Shown here: positions 43,234 to 52,888 of the stretch, piece after piece | Position numbering within the stretch: position 1 is the stretch's first letter | Layout: every line of letters begins with the position of its first letter | Assembly (NCBI GenBank): GCA_905221615.1 | Contig: CAJNDT010001013.1 | Span: 434,001-498,000, forward strand | Direction of reading: 5' to 3' | Length of the DNA: 64,000 bases | From: Symbiodinium sp. CCMP2592 | Taxonomy: Eukaryota > Sar > Dinophyceae > Suessiales > Symbiodiniaceae | Made by a program: the position numbers and the translations under genes | Notes under the pieces: generated by a model | Seen by the model: the letters and a program-made list of their open reading frames with translations, nothing else | Told to the model about the DNA's origin: nothing | Databases searched by the model: none

Positions 43234-44071
43234 GTGACGGTGCCGGCAGCCGGAATTACTATCGGCCGTGTGTCTGACAACACCTTGGTCCTCCTGCAAG
43301 ATGGCCTCTTGGCTATGGTTTAGGTTTAGGGTTTAGATTTATGGCTTAGGGTTTAGATTTATGGTTTAGGGTTTAGATTTATGTATATTGCAAAACATCA
43401 TGGTATCATCTGCAACAAAAGCAACATTATATGATTGATTATAGTATGACATAGCACAAGGACAAGCAGCAACGGCGCTGACAGAACGTACTGACCTGTC
43501 CGCTGCTTCTGCCCGATTTGTAAGGAGCAATTTTAGGCGTTGCATGAGAAACTAGCATGTTTTTTGGTGCAGGGTTCAGATCTCGAATAGCATGTTTGGC
43601 TCGCGAGGGCGTTGTGAGGTGTTAACGGGCATCCTTGCATTCGGGATGTGGGGGCGGTTTGGGGCTCTTGCGGTGTTCGGGAAAGCTTATCTCAGCTAGG
43701 GTTGCGAACTGAGCGCTCTAAACGTTTAAACCTGCGCTGTAGACCCACATAAACCCCAAATCGTCACACTCTCGTCCTACAGCCCTTGACCCCAGTGCGC
43801 TGAACCGTTTGTGGAGAGTTCCAGGAACTGTCTCAGCGCATCACGCCATGCTCTTCCACGAGAACGGCAGCTTCTTTATCCAAGCATCCTGGCAAGCTGG
43901 AGGGCTTAGGGGCTTCATGGACTGTAGGGTTTTGGGGCACAGTACAGGATATGCATAAAATGTTCATATATGGGGTATGTTATAGTGTAGGGGTTTTATA
44001 GGGACTCTGGGGATATGGATTCTCCTCGTGGCTGTAGCGTCTTCACAGACTTTAACAACAAACCTTGCCAG
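43234..44071 (+). CDS. FHA domain, three exons (second FHA in the region)
   Basis: Exons 43234-43303, 43825 to about 43895, and 44002-44071. They read VPAAGITIGRVSDNTLVLLQ, then DGTVSAHHAMLFHENGSFFI, then DMDSPRGCSVFTDFN. This gives the GR motif, the conserved Ser-x-x-His helix turn and the final loop of an FHA phosphothreonine-binding domain, in order. The first donor is G|GCCTCT (GC type) with acceptor CAG|GAACT. 40161-40240 (GMELSVMFYEG) would be a natural first strand for this domain, so it may belong to the same gene as the upstream FHA exons, with the RRM gene nested in between. Exons after 44071 were not resolved; 44374-44492 is open. No kinase or other partner domain was seen. Confidence 0.68.
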
Positions 44072-44492
44072 GTGATGTTGACACCCCTAGAACTGTCGCT
44101 ACTGGTATGCTGCCTTAAGACCGACGCTGACATGAGTGTCTTGCACAGGAGGGATGCGGCAACCGAACGGCCTGTGTTGAGCGCTGTAGTTTCAGCTATG
44201 TCTTCTATATAATATGAATCTGTTTTTGCAACGAACGGTAGAGCTCGTATCACTTTTGAAAGCCACTGGTCGGCGCTCACGCGTAAGATCGTAAGATTGC
44301 AGCTACCCCTCTGCCCCTTGGCCCAGCAGTAACCTGTCCGGGCCGTACTCAACAGGACCTGGGCAGTTGCAACGGCACCTGTGTGCGGTTGAGCCCCGAG
44401 CGAGCCAGCAGTGATTGGCATCCCATCATCGATGGTGATGTGCCTTGCCTCAACGATTCGGCATTTTTTGCACGGAGCAGCGTCATGCTAGC

Positions 44493-44533
<41 letters not shown>

Positions 44534-45592
44534 CATACATACATATGTGTGTGTGTGTGTGCGCCTCTTTGTATAGATATACATATGTAGGCATGCCTGT
44601 ATGTAATTATGTATGTATGTAAGTATCCATGTAACGACTTGCCGTGTATGTGAAACTGTGAAACATACATCTATAGTATGCAGTCCGCGTAAGTGGTGCA
44701 CAGAGGCACCATATCGCTGATGCGTATCTTTCTTTTTGTTGACTGCTTTGGGCACAGGTTAGGAGATCAGCTTCTGCATGATGGCGTGGGTTGAGGGTTC
44801 TAGTGTTCGACCAGCTGAGGTTGGGTTCGGGGTATAGAGTTTGCAGTCATCCCAGTATGTTCCAGCTCTCAGTACACAGATTAGTATGAGTCTAGTATGA
44901 GTCTGATATGAGTCCGATACTGCTGTTCTCCATTACGTAAAAGGAATCACACTCCCTGGATGGCATGCTGCACTCCGAGATTGCTAGCGTAGGTACCTGA
45001 TGAGACCCGGATCCTTCAACCAATCCTAAACCCTAGGCCCCGTAAGAGCCCCGATCACTTGTTGATCAAAACCATAGGCCTATTCTAAGCTGCTTGAGGA
45101 GGTTTTAATGATTTTAGTGTCTGAGGTGTTTGGGTTTAGGGTTAGGGTGTGGAGTGTATATAGGGTTTTAGGACCTTGCTTTTTTAGATTTTATGGGTTC
45201 GCTTGTAGGTGCTTGCACCGACAAGCAAACCCGAACCCCCAAACACTGCACCCTCAAACCCTAAACCCTCCCAGGGTTTAGGGCTTAAGGCTGAAGCCCT
45301 AAAACCTGAATTTTGAACCCCCGCTTTTGACCTGAGGTCCTGGGTGCTGGCTGTACAAAGATCCGGTGCAGAGTGTGCCATCCGTAAAAAAGCCGGATCT
45401 TAGGATCCAGGATTTGCCTGTGCATCCAATACGTAAGCTGCTACTTCAGTAGGATGGCTATAGCCTGTCTCCATCTATCTATCTACCCGTCCATTTGTCT
45501 GCATATGTGTCTATCTGTCCGTGTATCTGCCTATCTCTCTATCGATCTATCTATCCATACGCTTATCTACTGATCTCTCTCTATGTATATAA

Positions 45593-45627
<35 letters not shown>

Positions 45628-45907
45628 AGATATAATATGATATGTACATATACATATATGTGTGTTTATACACATATTTGCCCACACATATCTCCCTCTC
45701 TGTCTATCTGTATTTCGTTATATTTATTTATCTACCTACCCAGCTTTCTAGTTATCTACCTACCTACCTACCTATCTATCTGTTTGCCTGTCTATCTGCC
45801 TATCTGTCTAACCATCTGTTTGTCTATTTTATCTATCTGTTTGTCTGTCCAGCACTCTACGGATCCATCGAACTGTTTATCTATGTATTTGTTAGTCGAT
45901 CCTTCTC
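44072..45907. other. Stretch with microsatellites, no confident gene
   Basis: GT/TA runs lie at 44494-44556, a TATG run at 44600-44630, a telomere-like tract at 45130-45290, and a degenerate CTAT/CTAC/CTGT array at 45470-45880 with a TA core. ORFs across these are artefacts. Confidence 0.65.
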
Positions 45908-46165
45908 TTGGGCGTTCATTCCTCAAACAGTGTGCTCCCGAAACTCCTGGTGGTATCCTTGTTCCTCAATGTCCTGATCGTACCTGTCGTCCTTGTCCTC
46001 GTGGTCCTGGTGGTGGCGGTGATCTTGGTCATCGCGGGCGTCGAGGTGCTCTACTACTGCCTGCGATCTGGGCTAGCATGGTTCTTTGTTCGTCTATGTT
46101 TACCATCGGCAACCTGTGGTGATCTAGTGGCAACCCACCACAGAGGCAGCTGGCGTTTGCAGCAG
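45908..46165 (+). CDS. Exon of a predicted membrane protein
   Basis: It is open in one frame after the CTAT array. The stretch from about codon 12 is strongly hydrophobic (LLVVSLFLNVLIVPVVLVLV continuing for about 20 more residues to VIAGVEVLYYCL). It is followed by a basic segment ending GSWRLQ at a CAG boundary. This predicts one long or two short transmembrane helices. No family is recognised and flanking exons were not found. No ATG lies in frame before the hydrophobic part, so it is not a first exon as seen. Confidence 0.4.
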
Positions 46166-46477
46166 GCTGCAGTAGTTGGGAATGCGTAAGAAGAATACCT
46201 GAATACCCACAACACCCTATCGGAAGCTTTTATAATCTGTAAAGACAATGCTATACTCCTGTATTCCAGAAGGCTTTGACCCATGAGAAGTCATGCCGTA
46301 TAGAACCGCATCGTCTAGACTTCATTTTGTGATCCTCAAGCCAACTGGTGATCCACCCAGCACTGCTAAAACCTGCTCGTACACTGTTTCAGCCATTTGG
46401 GGCAGCTTGTCAGACCTCCCGGCACGGAACTTCCTTCCGTAGAAGCAGAAAGACCCAATACATCCGACGAATGGTTA

Positions 46478-46720
46478 GGGCTTAAGGCTTAGGGTTTAGG
46501 GTTTAGGTTTTAGGGGCAATTCTCAAGGAAAGGCACTCTGGCAAACTTCAGGGCTTCACGGAAGACTCTTCGAAGCTGACCGAGCCAAGCTTCCTCGCAC
46601 AAGCCGTAGGAGTTTAGGGTTTAGGGTTTAGGGTTTAGGGTTTATACTAGGGATTAGGGTTTAGGGATTAGGGTTTAGGGTTGAGGGATTAGGGATTAGG
46701 GTTTCGGGCTTGGTCAAGGG
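46478..46720 (+). repeat. TTTAGGG interstitial block
   Basis: Two runs, 46478-46510 and 46612-46720, with GATTAGGG variants in the second. Confidence 0.85.
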
Positions 46721-46756
46721 TTTAGGGTTCTTGTTCCGGCGTGTGGTGTCGGCGCC

Positions 46757-47770
46757 ATGGTCCCGCGACGGGCCGGCCGTCTTCTCGTTGCCATTGCTGC
46801 CGCCATGCTATTTGGATCCCGGAAGTACTAATTAAGTAGCTTTTCTGCGTATGGGTGTGCTTCTTCGGCAGGATTTATTTTCATGAAGTTCTCACTAGTT
46901 TTCACTCGTTCTCGTCAGTGCACGCAGCATTTGTGCGACCTACTGTTTGATTGCATGCAGCTCCGCGGAAACTTCGATCCCAAACCCCTGAACCTTGTCT
47001 AAATCTTATCCTTACGGTGCCAGAACCCCACATCCAGGTACCTTCAACCCCCAAACCCTCAACCCTTAAACCCTTGAACCCAAAACCCTATAAACCCTTC
47101 AACCCGATTTAAGCCTTTCAAACCTAAACCCCCAAGCCCTCAACCCCTAAACCCTCAACCCCCAACCCTCAACCCCTAACCCAAAACCCCAAACCCTAAA
47201 CCCTTCAACCCGAAATAAACACTTCAACCCTAAACCCCCAAGCCCCAAGCCAGCAACCACTAAACCGTAAAATCCTAAACTCCAAGCCCTCAACTACTAA
47301 ACCCATCAGCCCTAAACCCCCCATTAACTCCACGAGGTTTGCGTCGCCGCCTTTGCTTTGTCCGCCAGCTGGGCGATGTGTGGCACCGATCTGCGGCACG
47401 ATGAGCATGGGAGGCTCGGGTTTTATGGCGTTTTTTCAGGTTAGGGGGGGCTTAGGGGTTTGGGGTTTAGGGGATTGGGCTTGGGTTTTGGGGTTTGGGG
47501 TTGAGGGGTTTAGGGCTATAGGGGTTTTGAGGTTCTGGAGTTCTGGAGATAGGGGTTTAGGGGTTCAGGGTTGCGCACATGTGGATTCCGCATAAAACCA
47601 GAACTTGGAGTTGTCACTTGGTACACACGTCAAAGCATGCTGCCCAAGATTCTTGTTTTGAAGCGATGTCCGTCCGGAGCAAAAATAGGCTTCGGCGCCA
47701 GCGGCAACGCAAATTCTTGCAGATTGCTCATTGTGTGGACCGAAGGAGCTGCTGTCGCAGTTGAGAACAC
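46757..47770 (+). CDS. Gene with plastid-type bipartite leader, product unknown
   Basis: Exon 1 (46757-46824) encodes MVPRRAGRLLVAIAAAMLFG then SR and ends in |GTACTA. Exon 2 (47337-47439) continues in phase with FASPPLLCPPAGRCVAPICG and ends MAFFQ|GTTAGG. A positively charged, hydrophobic signal peptide immediately followed by Phe-Ala-Ser-Pro is the arrangement known for nucleus-encoded plastid proteins in secondary plastids, so import to the plastid is inferred. A third open stretch, about 47605-47770 (ILVLKRCPSGAKIGFGASGN then ANSCRLLIVWTEGAAVAVEN), is protein-like and could be the next exon, but its borders are unresolved. The intron between exons 1 and 2 contains a CCCTAAA-rich block. 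The mature function cannot be named. Confidence 0.55.
47030..47330 (-). repeat. Degenerate CCCTAAA/CCCTCAA block within an intron
   Basis: Many AACCCTCAACCC, AACCCTAAACCC and AACCCCC variants; lies between the two leader exons. Confidence 0.8.
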
Positions 47771-48573
47771 GAAACCCCAAACCCTAAACCCTGATTCAAG
47801 AAATCCCAACTAAACTCTGTGCAATTAAATCCTAAAACCCTTAAGTGCTAAACCCTGGATCGTAACCCCTGTTATGTCGGCTTCAAACCTTGCTTGCGCA
47901 CACACAATGACGGAAGAAACCCCAGCTCAGAACGACACTAGGGTTGCGGAAGACTGCACTCTAAGACCCTAGTTCGAAATCGTTTTAAACCCTACGAAAT
48001 CCTCGACACCGAAGTGGACCTCCCGTGGCAACTGCTGTTAGAACCGCTTTGGATCTGGATTCCCTAAACTACTAAACCCTAACCCTCAACCCTCAACTCC
48101 TAAACCCTACACGGTTTAGGGATTGGCTTTCATGGCGCGGTTATCAGGCTTTTACCCTGCGTCCGCCAAGCCTCGACCTGTTGAACTTAGCCCGACTTGG
48201 CCTTCCTCTTGTCGGCCTGACCATGGCTATCATCGTCATCAGAATCAGTCATGTACATCAGCCCCAATGCAATCATCACCCCGGTTCTTCTGAAGCTACA
48301 TTGTTGCTGCTGTCGCTGGCTATGCCTATTTGTCACTGCTCACAACAGCAAGTATAAAATAACACCAGCAATCATGCACAATTCTCGTTCCGAGTTTCCT
48401 GTCATTGTTACTGGAGAACCATTGTGTCGATTGTGAGTACCACACCGATCAATCCGAAACCCCTCAAAAATCGAAAAAGCCAAACCCTAACCGTGAACAG
48501 TAAACCCTCAACTGTGACCTCAAGCCCTTGATTGTTGTCTTTGCGCTCCCTTCCGTCCTGGACCTCCCAGCGA
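47771..48573. other. Stretch without a recognised gene
   Basis: Scattered CCCTAAA fragments. 48120-48230 is GC-rich and partly open on +, with no domain recognised. Confidence 0.5.
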
Positions 48574-48655
48574 GTACCGTATTTTGGGGTCCGTTATAAT
48601 GATGATCCCACTATTTAGGGTACTATATTAGGGTCCCCTCTTCTCGGAAACTCCA
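48574..48655. mobile_element. Family A element, left arm lost
   Basis: It has the core GTATTTTGGGGTCC..TATTTAGGGTACT and the right arm TTCTCGGAAACTCC, but no left GGGAGTTTCCG. It sits directly before a coding exon at 48663. Confidence 0.65.
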
Positions 48656-48662
48656 TCTGCAG

Positions 48663-49625
48663 ATTCCCGCGCTGCCGGGAAGTCGAAGAAGAAGGAGCGC
48701 CCCGTGAACATCGAGAGGGGTGCCCTGAATGTCGGGGCCCCATGGGTCCAATGTGAGCTTACTTGGAGGTTCATTATGGGAGTTATAGTCATAATCCATA
48801 TCAGAGGACTCATCCCTCCATATATAACTACCCATGAACCTCGAAGTAGGGTTGAAGGTATCAGGGGTGCTGGAAGAAGTCACGATAGATTCTGAAAGGG
48901 GGCGTCCGATTTGGGTTTTCTTCGTGTTTGCTGCTTGGTTTCGAGAGCAGGAAGTCGTCAAAAGCAGGGGTAGATTTCGCCAGCCCAAGGAATGTATTCA
49001 GAACCTTGCTTCAACACGCTTCAGGAGTCGTTGAACAGAATCTCCCCCACCGTAAGCACCCATCGAAGCATACCTTAAACTGCACCCTTGACCCACATCG
49101 TCAGGGTTCTTGTTCCCACGGGACACACTGGCAGCCAGTAGTAAGACAACTGATTCGTTTAAACTTTATTTTTTTTGTTTTGAGTGACTTGCACAGCTGT
49201 AGCATTCATGAGTCGATGTCGAAGCGGGATATCTAACAAGGTGGGCAAGTAGCATGTCCGAAGAAACTGACCAAACCCGGAACCCTAAGCCAAAGCCCTA
49301 AATCCAAGAACCGTAACCCCTAAATCCTGAATCACCTCAACAGTGTGTTGAGGCCAAGTGGACGCCGGTCCGGCAGGTTCTTCACATTGGGCGGTACCTG
49401 GCAATGTGGAAGGAGCCAACATGTCTCCGTGTGTGTATGTCTGTGGTAGGTTTCGGAGTTTGATCTTCGTTCATCTCATAGGATTTGCTGGGTCGAGGTC
49501 TAGTTCTGGCTGCAGGTGTCGGCGCAAACCCGGTCACTCGGGCCCCGATCCCTAAACCTGTCCTTTGCAAGAAGCCCCTGTTCTCCCAACATGTCTTTGA
49601 AGCAGGTGGATGCTATTTATTGTAA
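48663..49625 (+). CDS. Five-exon gene, function unknown
   Basis: Exons 48663-48752, 48850-48903, 48968-49051, 49353-49430 and 49516-49625 (TAA) are phase-compatible. Junctions are CAA T|GTGAGC, C|GTCCG, C|GTAAGC and T|GTGTGT. The text includes GKSKKKERPVNIERGALNVG, GVLEEVTIDSERG, DFASPRNVFRTLLQHASGVV, GSSHWAVPGNVEGANMSP and PVTRAPIPKPVLCKKPLFSQ. There are no repeats and the composition is normal, so it is probably a real protein of over 110 residues in this part. No domain is recognised. The first intron consists almost wholly of a family C element (48762-48846), whose right end plus target TA supplies the acceptor region. The start lies upstream and was not found. A further terminal exon at 49909 may replace the end given here. 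Confidence 0.5.
48762..48846. mobile_element. MITE-like element, family C (copy 4), filling an intron
   Basis: CTTGGAGGTTCATTATGGG and TACCCATGAACCTCGAAG are flanked by TA on both sides (48760-48761 and 48847-48848). A GTGAGC donor lies 9 bp to the left, and AAG or GTAG at its right edge can act as the acceptor. Confidence 0.8.
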
Positions 49626-49797
49626 GTTTTAGGTTTTGTACACCCCGCCTGCAAAGCAAGTAAGCAGCCCTAGATCCCACACCTCAACTCTAAACCCAAA
49701 ACTTTACAGAACCACCAACCTATAAGTGCTGAAGGGCAGAAGAATCAGCCTTATAAGCCCTCACATCCTACAGCTTCAAACCTTAAATGCAAGAGAA

Positions 49798-49905
49798 TCA
49801 AACCCTAAACCCTAAACCAACCCTGAACCCCTAAACCCCTAAATCCTAAACCCTGAACCCCTAAACCCCAATCCCTAAACCCCTGAACCCCTCAACCCCT
49901 AAATC
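49798..49905 (-). repeat. CCCTAAA/CCCCTAAA block
   Basis: About a dozen units, several with an extra C, ending right before the exon at 49909. Confidence 0.85.
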
Positions 49906-49908
49906 CAG

Positions 49909-49977
49909 GAGAAGTGGGTCGGACCAGCCAACTTGGACCGTGCAAGCCTCCGAATCACTGGCATGGACCGCTCCTGA
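49909..49977 (+). CDS. Probable terminal exon, function unknown
   Basis: CAG| acceptor, then EKWVGPANLDRASLRITGMD, RS and TGA. The text is clearly protein-like and follows a telomere-repeat intron. It may be the true 3' end of the gene at 48663 or of another gene. Confidence 0.4.
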   Translation, partial: EKWVGPANLDRASLRITGMDRS

Positions 49978-50108
49978 GGGGCTCCTATTAGGGACCCAAA
50001 AAGAATGATTTCCTTACTATGGTAACTTAAACTAAACCCCCACACCCTTAAAGGAACCCTTATAGATCCCTTCAAGGAACCCGTATAGATCCCTTTTAGG
50101 AACCCTTA

Positions 50109-50214
50109 AAGCACATAAGCATAAGCATTCTATGGGGATAGCCCTACCTTATTGGGCTTCATGATGAGGGGGTTGATATGGCTTATGTCTATCCTTATTT
50201 TTGCTTATGTGCTT
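50109..50214. mobile_element. MITE-like element, family M (single copy seen)
   Basis: Inverted arms AAGCACATAAGCA and TGCTTATGTGCTT with a second inner pair (GATAGCC/GGCTTATGTC-like); 106 bp. Confidence 0.75.
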
Positions 50215-52229
50215 TTTTGGGGGCCCTATTCTAAGGTTTGCAGATTGGGGCCTTAGGGTTTTCGGCTATAGGGTACTATAGGGGTACCATAAGGGTACTT
50301 GAAGGGCTTCTAAGGCTTGGAGATTAGGGTTTGAGGTGTTCTTTTGTTTATGGGCTTTTAGGGTTTCTTTAGGATTTGGAGTTTAGGTTTTAGGGTTTAG
50401 GTTTTTAGGGTCTTAGGGTTTAGCGTCTAGTATAATAGGATTTTCTGGTGTGTCTATTGTGATTATGATGTCACCCTATTCTGATAACTCCCACTACATG
50501 AGCTGCATTTTTGTCTCGAACTGGTGAACGATGCACGAAGTCCCTGTGCCACATCTGCGAAGAAGGGGCGGGCAGTCCTCGCACTCTTTGCAGCTGCAGT
50601 CCAGCCCAGCATCGAGTATAAAGGGCCCTTACAAATGAGAAGCAGTAGTATTATGTTCCTTTGGACTTTCTAGTCTGTATGTGAGTATACCACCGATTAC
50701 AAATTTGGAGGCCCCCATGTTGCAAACTCATACTCGTTTGCCCAGACCTTGCCTGTTAGCGTGAGATTCGTTGTTCGTGGATGGTACTGCATCACAGTAC
50801 AGTGACATATACTTATAGAAAGATGTTCGAAGCAGAATGTGGGATATCTATATCACTAATGCATAACGAAACCTCAAGCCCCGAGCACGCCATGTCGGCC
50901 GGTCTCCATGCACCGGCTGCAGGACACCTATGCCCTGGTGGCTGCAGTGTTGCTGCAAGTAATCACAGGGCATCTTGTCTGCAGGTCGGGTTGACAACGA
51001 AACTTACTCAACCAGATTAAGCTCTAATTACTCAAGGGATCAGGCGATCTTGAGTACGCCGGCACAATGGTTACAGGGGTTAGTAGCAAGAGATCCCTAT
51101 TAGAGCTCTTCAGTAATAGCATGGGTGCGAATTCACCCCTGAGACGGCGAAGCCCCCACAATCCCTGCGACCTATGTATGGGCCTTTCACCGGAGCCCAT
51201 GCATACCAACAGAGAAAACTCGAGAAATGTTTCACACCAACCGTGTAATTGAAACGAAAACCCTGTTTTACTGACTACTAGGGCATATAGTCATGTATAC
51301 CTAGTCCCTAGACCTTATGCCGTAAAACCCTACTCCCAAAACCCTAGACTCTGAACCCTATATTTAGGGGCTGCGCCCAGGTGCGGGCAGCGCGAGCTGT
51401 TGTCAGAAACCCGCGGTATATAGATAAGTGCAACGTAGGCCCGAAGTGCGCAACTTGTGGGTGATCGTAGGCTCTCAGCCCCCGTCGGCCCTGCATGTAG
51501 CCCGCACCCCCCGTCCGCCGGACCCCGCTGATGCTCATGATGCGCGCCCTTTGGCGGCTTCCGCAACCCACTCAAAAACTTGGGAGTTATGACTTCGCGC
51601 CCACGTCGCGCCGCCGGCGCCGGTTGCGGGCGCCCGAGGGCTCATGATGCTCGCCGGCTCGCCTCCTGGGGTCGTCCACGGCGGCCTCGAAACCCGCCAC
51701 ACCGCGGGGAATGGCTGCAAAACGCGTGCGCGTTCCGAGACGCCTTCGGGCCAGGCCCCGCGCGGCCCGAGGGAGAAACGAGGGTCCGATGATGCGGGGT
51801 CCGGGGCGGGTCGGCGGCACTGTCGGTCGTGGCTTCTGCTTCGCAGACGAAGCTCATTCGTCTGAGCCATAGCTCAGTCCATACAGGGCAGCGAAGCGCT
51901 GCCCGATTTAAGAGCCTCCGGCTCAAGCCGCCGACCCCGTGGGCGACAGACCAGAAGCCGAATGCACTTGTACAGGCAAAGTCGTTTGGTGTCCGCGAGG
52001 CCCGTAGGTTTAGTTCTCGAAGGAGACGCCAAGATGGGAAGTGCAAACAAAGCCTTACCGCAGGACCTAAACCCGAAACCTAAACCGTCCCGAAACCCTA
52101 TGTTCAACACCTTTAGAACCGTTTAGGGTTAGGGTTTCAGGAACATCTTAACCTTTTAATTGTGGTAGGATCATGTAGGATCGGCTCCGGGCGCCTCCGT
52201 CTGCCACGGTTCAGGACCCTCTTGGGATT
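50215..52229. other. Mixed stretch: weak exon island and a GC-rich island
   Basis: 50515-50616 is open (LVNDARSPCATSAKKGRAVL then ALFAAAVQPSIE) and could be an exon. 51540-52080 is markedly GC-rich, with long overlapping open frames on both strands (134 codons on minus at 51642-52046), as expected from GC-rich sequence alone. Telomere-like repeats lie at 50260-50430 and 51310-51360. Confidence 0.45.
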
Positions 52230-52342
52230 TAATGTAGGGGCCTCCATAGTTTCCTAAAGTAGTGTGGGGGTTCCTTATGATAAGTATAGTGTAATATACC
52301 CCCACCAAAACCTTATCCTAGTCATCAAGGCCCCTATAGTAG
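52230..52342. mobile_element. MITE-like element, family B (copy 14)
   Basis: TAATGTAGGGGCCTCCATAG and CATCAAGGCCCCTATAGTA form the arms. Confidence 0.65.
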
Positions 52343-52494
52343 GGTCTTCGGGTTTGGGGTTTGGGGGTCAGGGTTAAGCTGGTGCGCTTCTAAGAGATTG
52401 TGAGACACAACGGGGGGAAGAGGCGGCGAGGCTGCGCGACGATCACGCGAAGTAGGAACAAGGAGCACTTTGGAGCGGAGATGCCAAGGTTGAA

Positions 52495-52540
52495 GAGGAA
52501 GGGGGGGAAAGGGGGCGGAAGGGGGAGGGGGGGAGGGGTG
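52495..52540 (+). repeat. Poly-G/purine tract, G-quadruplex-prone
   Basis: Repeated runs of 4-7 G separated by A or GA, immediately upstream of the retroelement's left region. Confidence 0.75.
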
Positions 52541-52742
52541 AAACCATAAACCTCTAAAGGGGTAGCTCTAACAGGTACCTACAGCAATGGCTGCATGCTC
52601 ATACATATACATTCCGCTGCCCATTGGCTCACAGTGGTTTTACCATATTGAGACAAGACAAGCTCTCCTTGCGTAGCAAGACAAAACAACTACTGTCCGT
52701 GTGCAGGGCGCTGCCCTTTGATCCTTAGGGAATAACTGGTCA

Positions 52743-52778
52743 TACACCTCCTAACAAGGAGTATTCCTTGTGGGTGTA
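52743..52778 (+). promoter_or_regulatory. Strong hairpin in the retroelement leader
   Basis: TACACC..GGTGTA encloses ACAAGGA-GTAT-TCCTTGT, a nested perfect stem. It lies 15 bases before the candidate primer-binding site. It may belong to the 3' part of the left LTR or the packaging leader; LTR borders could not be set because the right LTR is outside the window. Confidence 0.45.
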
Positions 52779-52792
52779 TCGGCACAGTTTTC

Positions 52793-52808
52793 TGGTAGCG
52801 GAGCCCGG
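52793..52808 (+). promoter_or_regulatory. Candidate primer-binding site (tRNA-iMet type)
   Basis: TGGTAGCGGAGCCCGG resembles the complement of the 3' end of eukaryotic initiator tRNA-Met, the usual primer for copia elements (plant copia sites read TGGTATCAGAGC). It lies 81-96 bases before the gag ATG. The upstream sequence GGCACAGTTTTC could contain the LTR end (CA). Confidence 0.5.
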
Positions 52809-52888
52809 AAAGGGCCGCCCGCCTCACAAAGTCCGCTACAGCGGTCGGCCTCGCCGAACGCTTGACCAAGCGGATAAGAGGCAGCACA

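Noticed and set aside
45583-46122. 179-codon + ORF rich in Ile/Tyr/Leu
   Set aside because: Its first two thirds are CTAT/TA microsatellite; the plausible exon lies in another frame from 45908.
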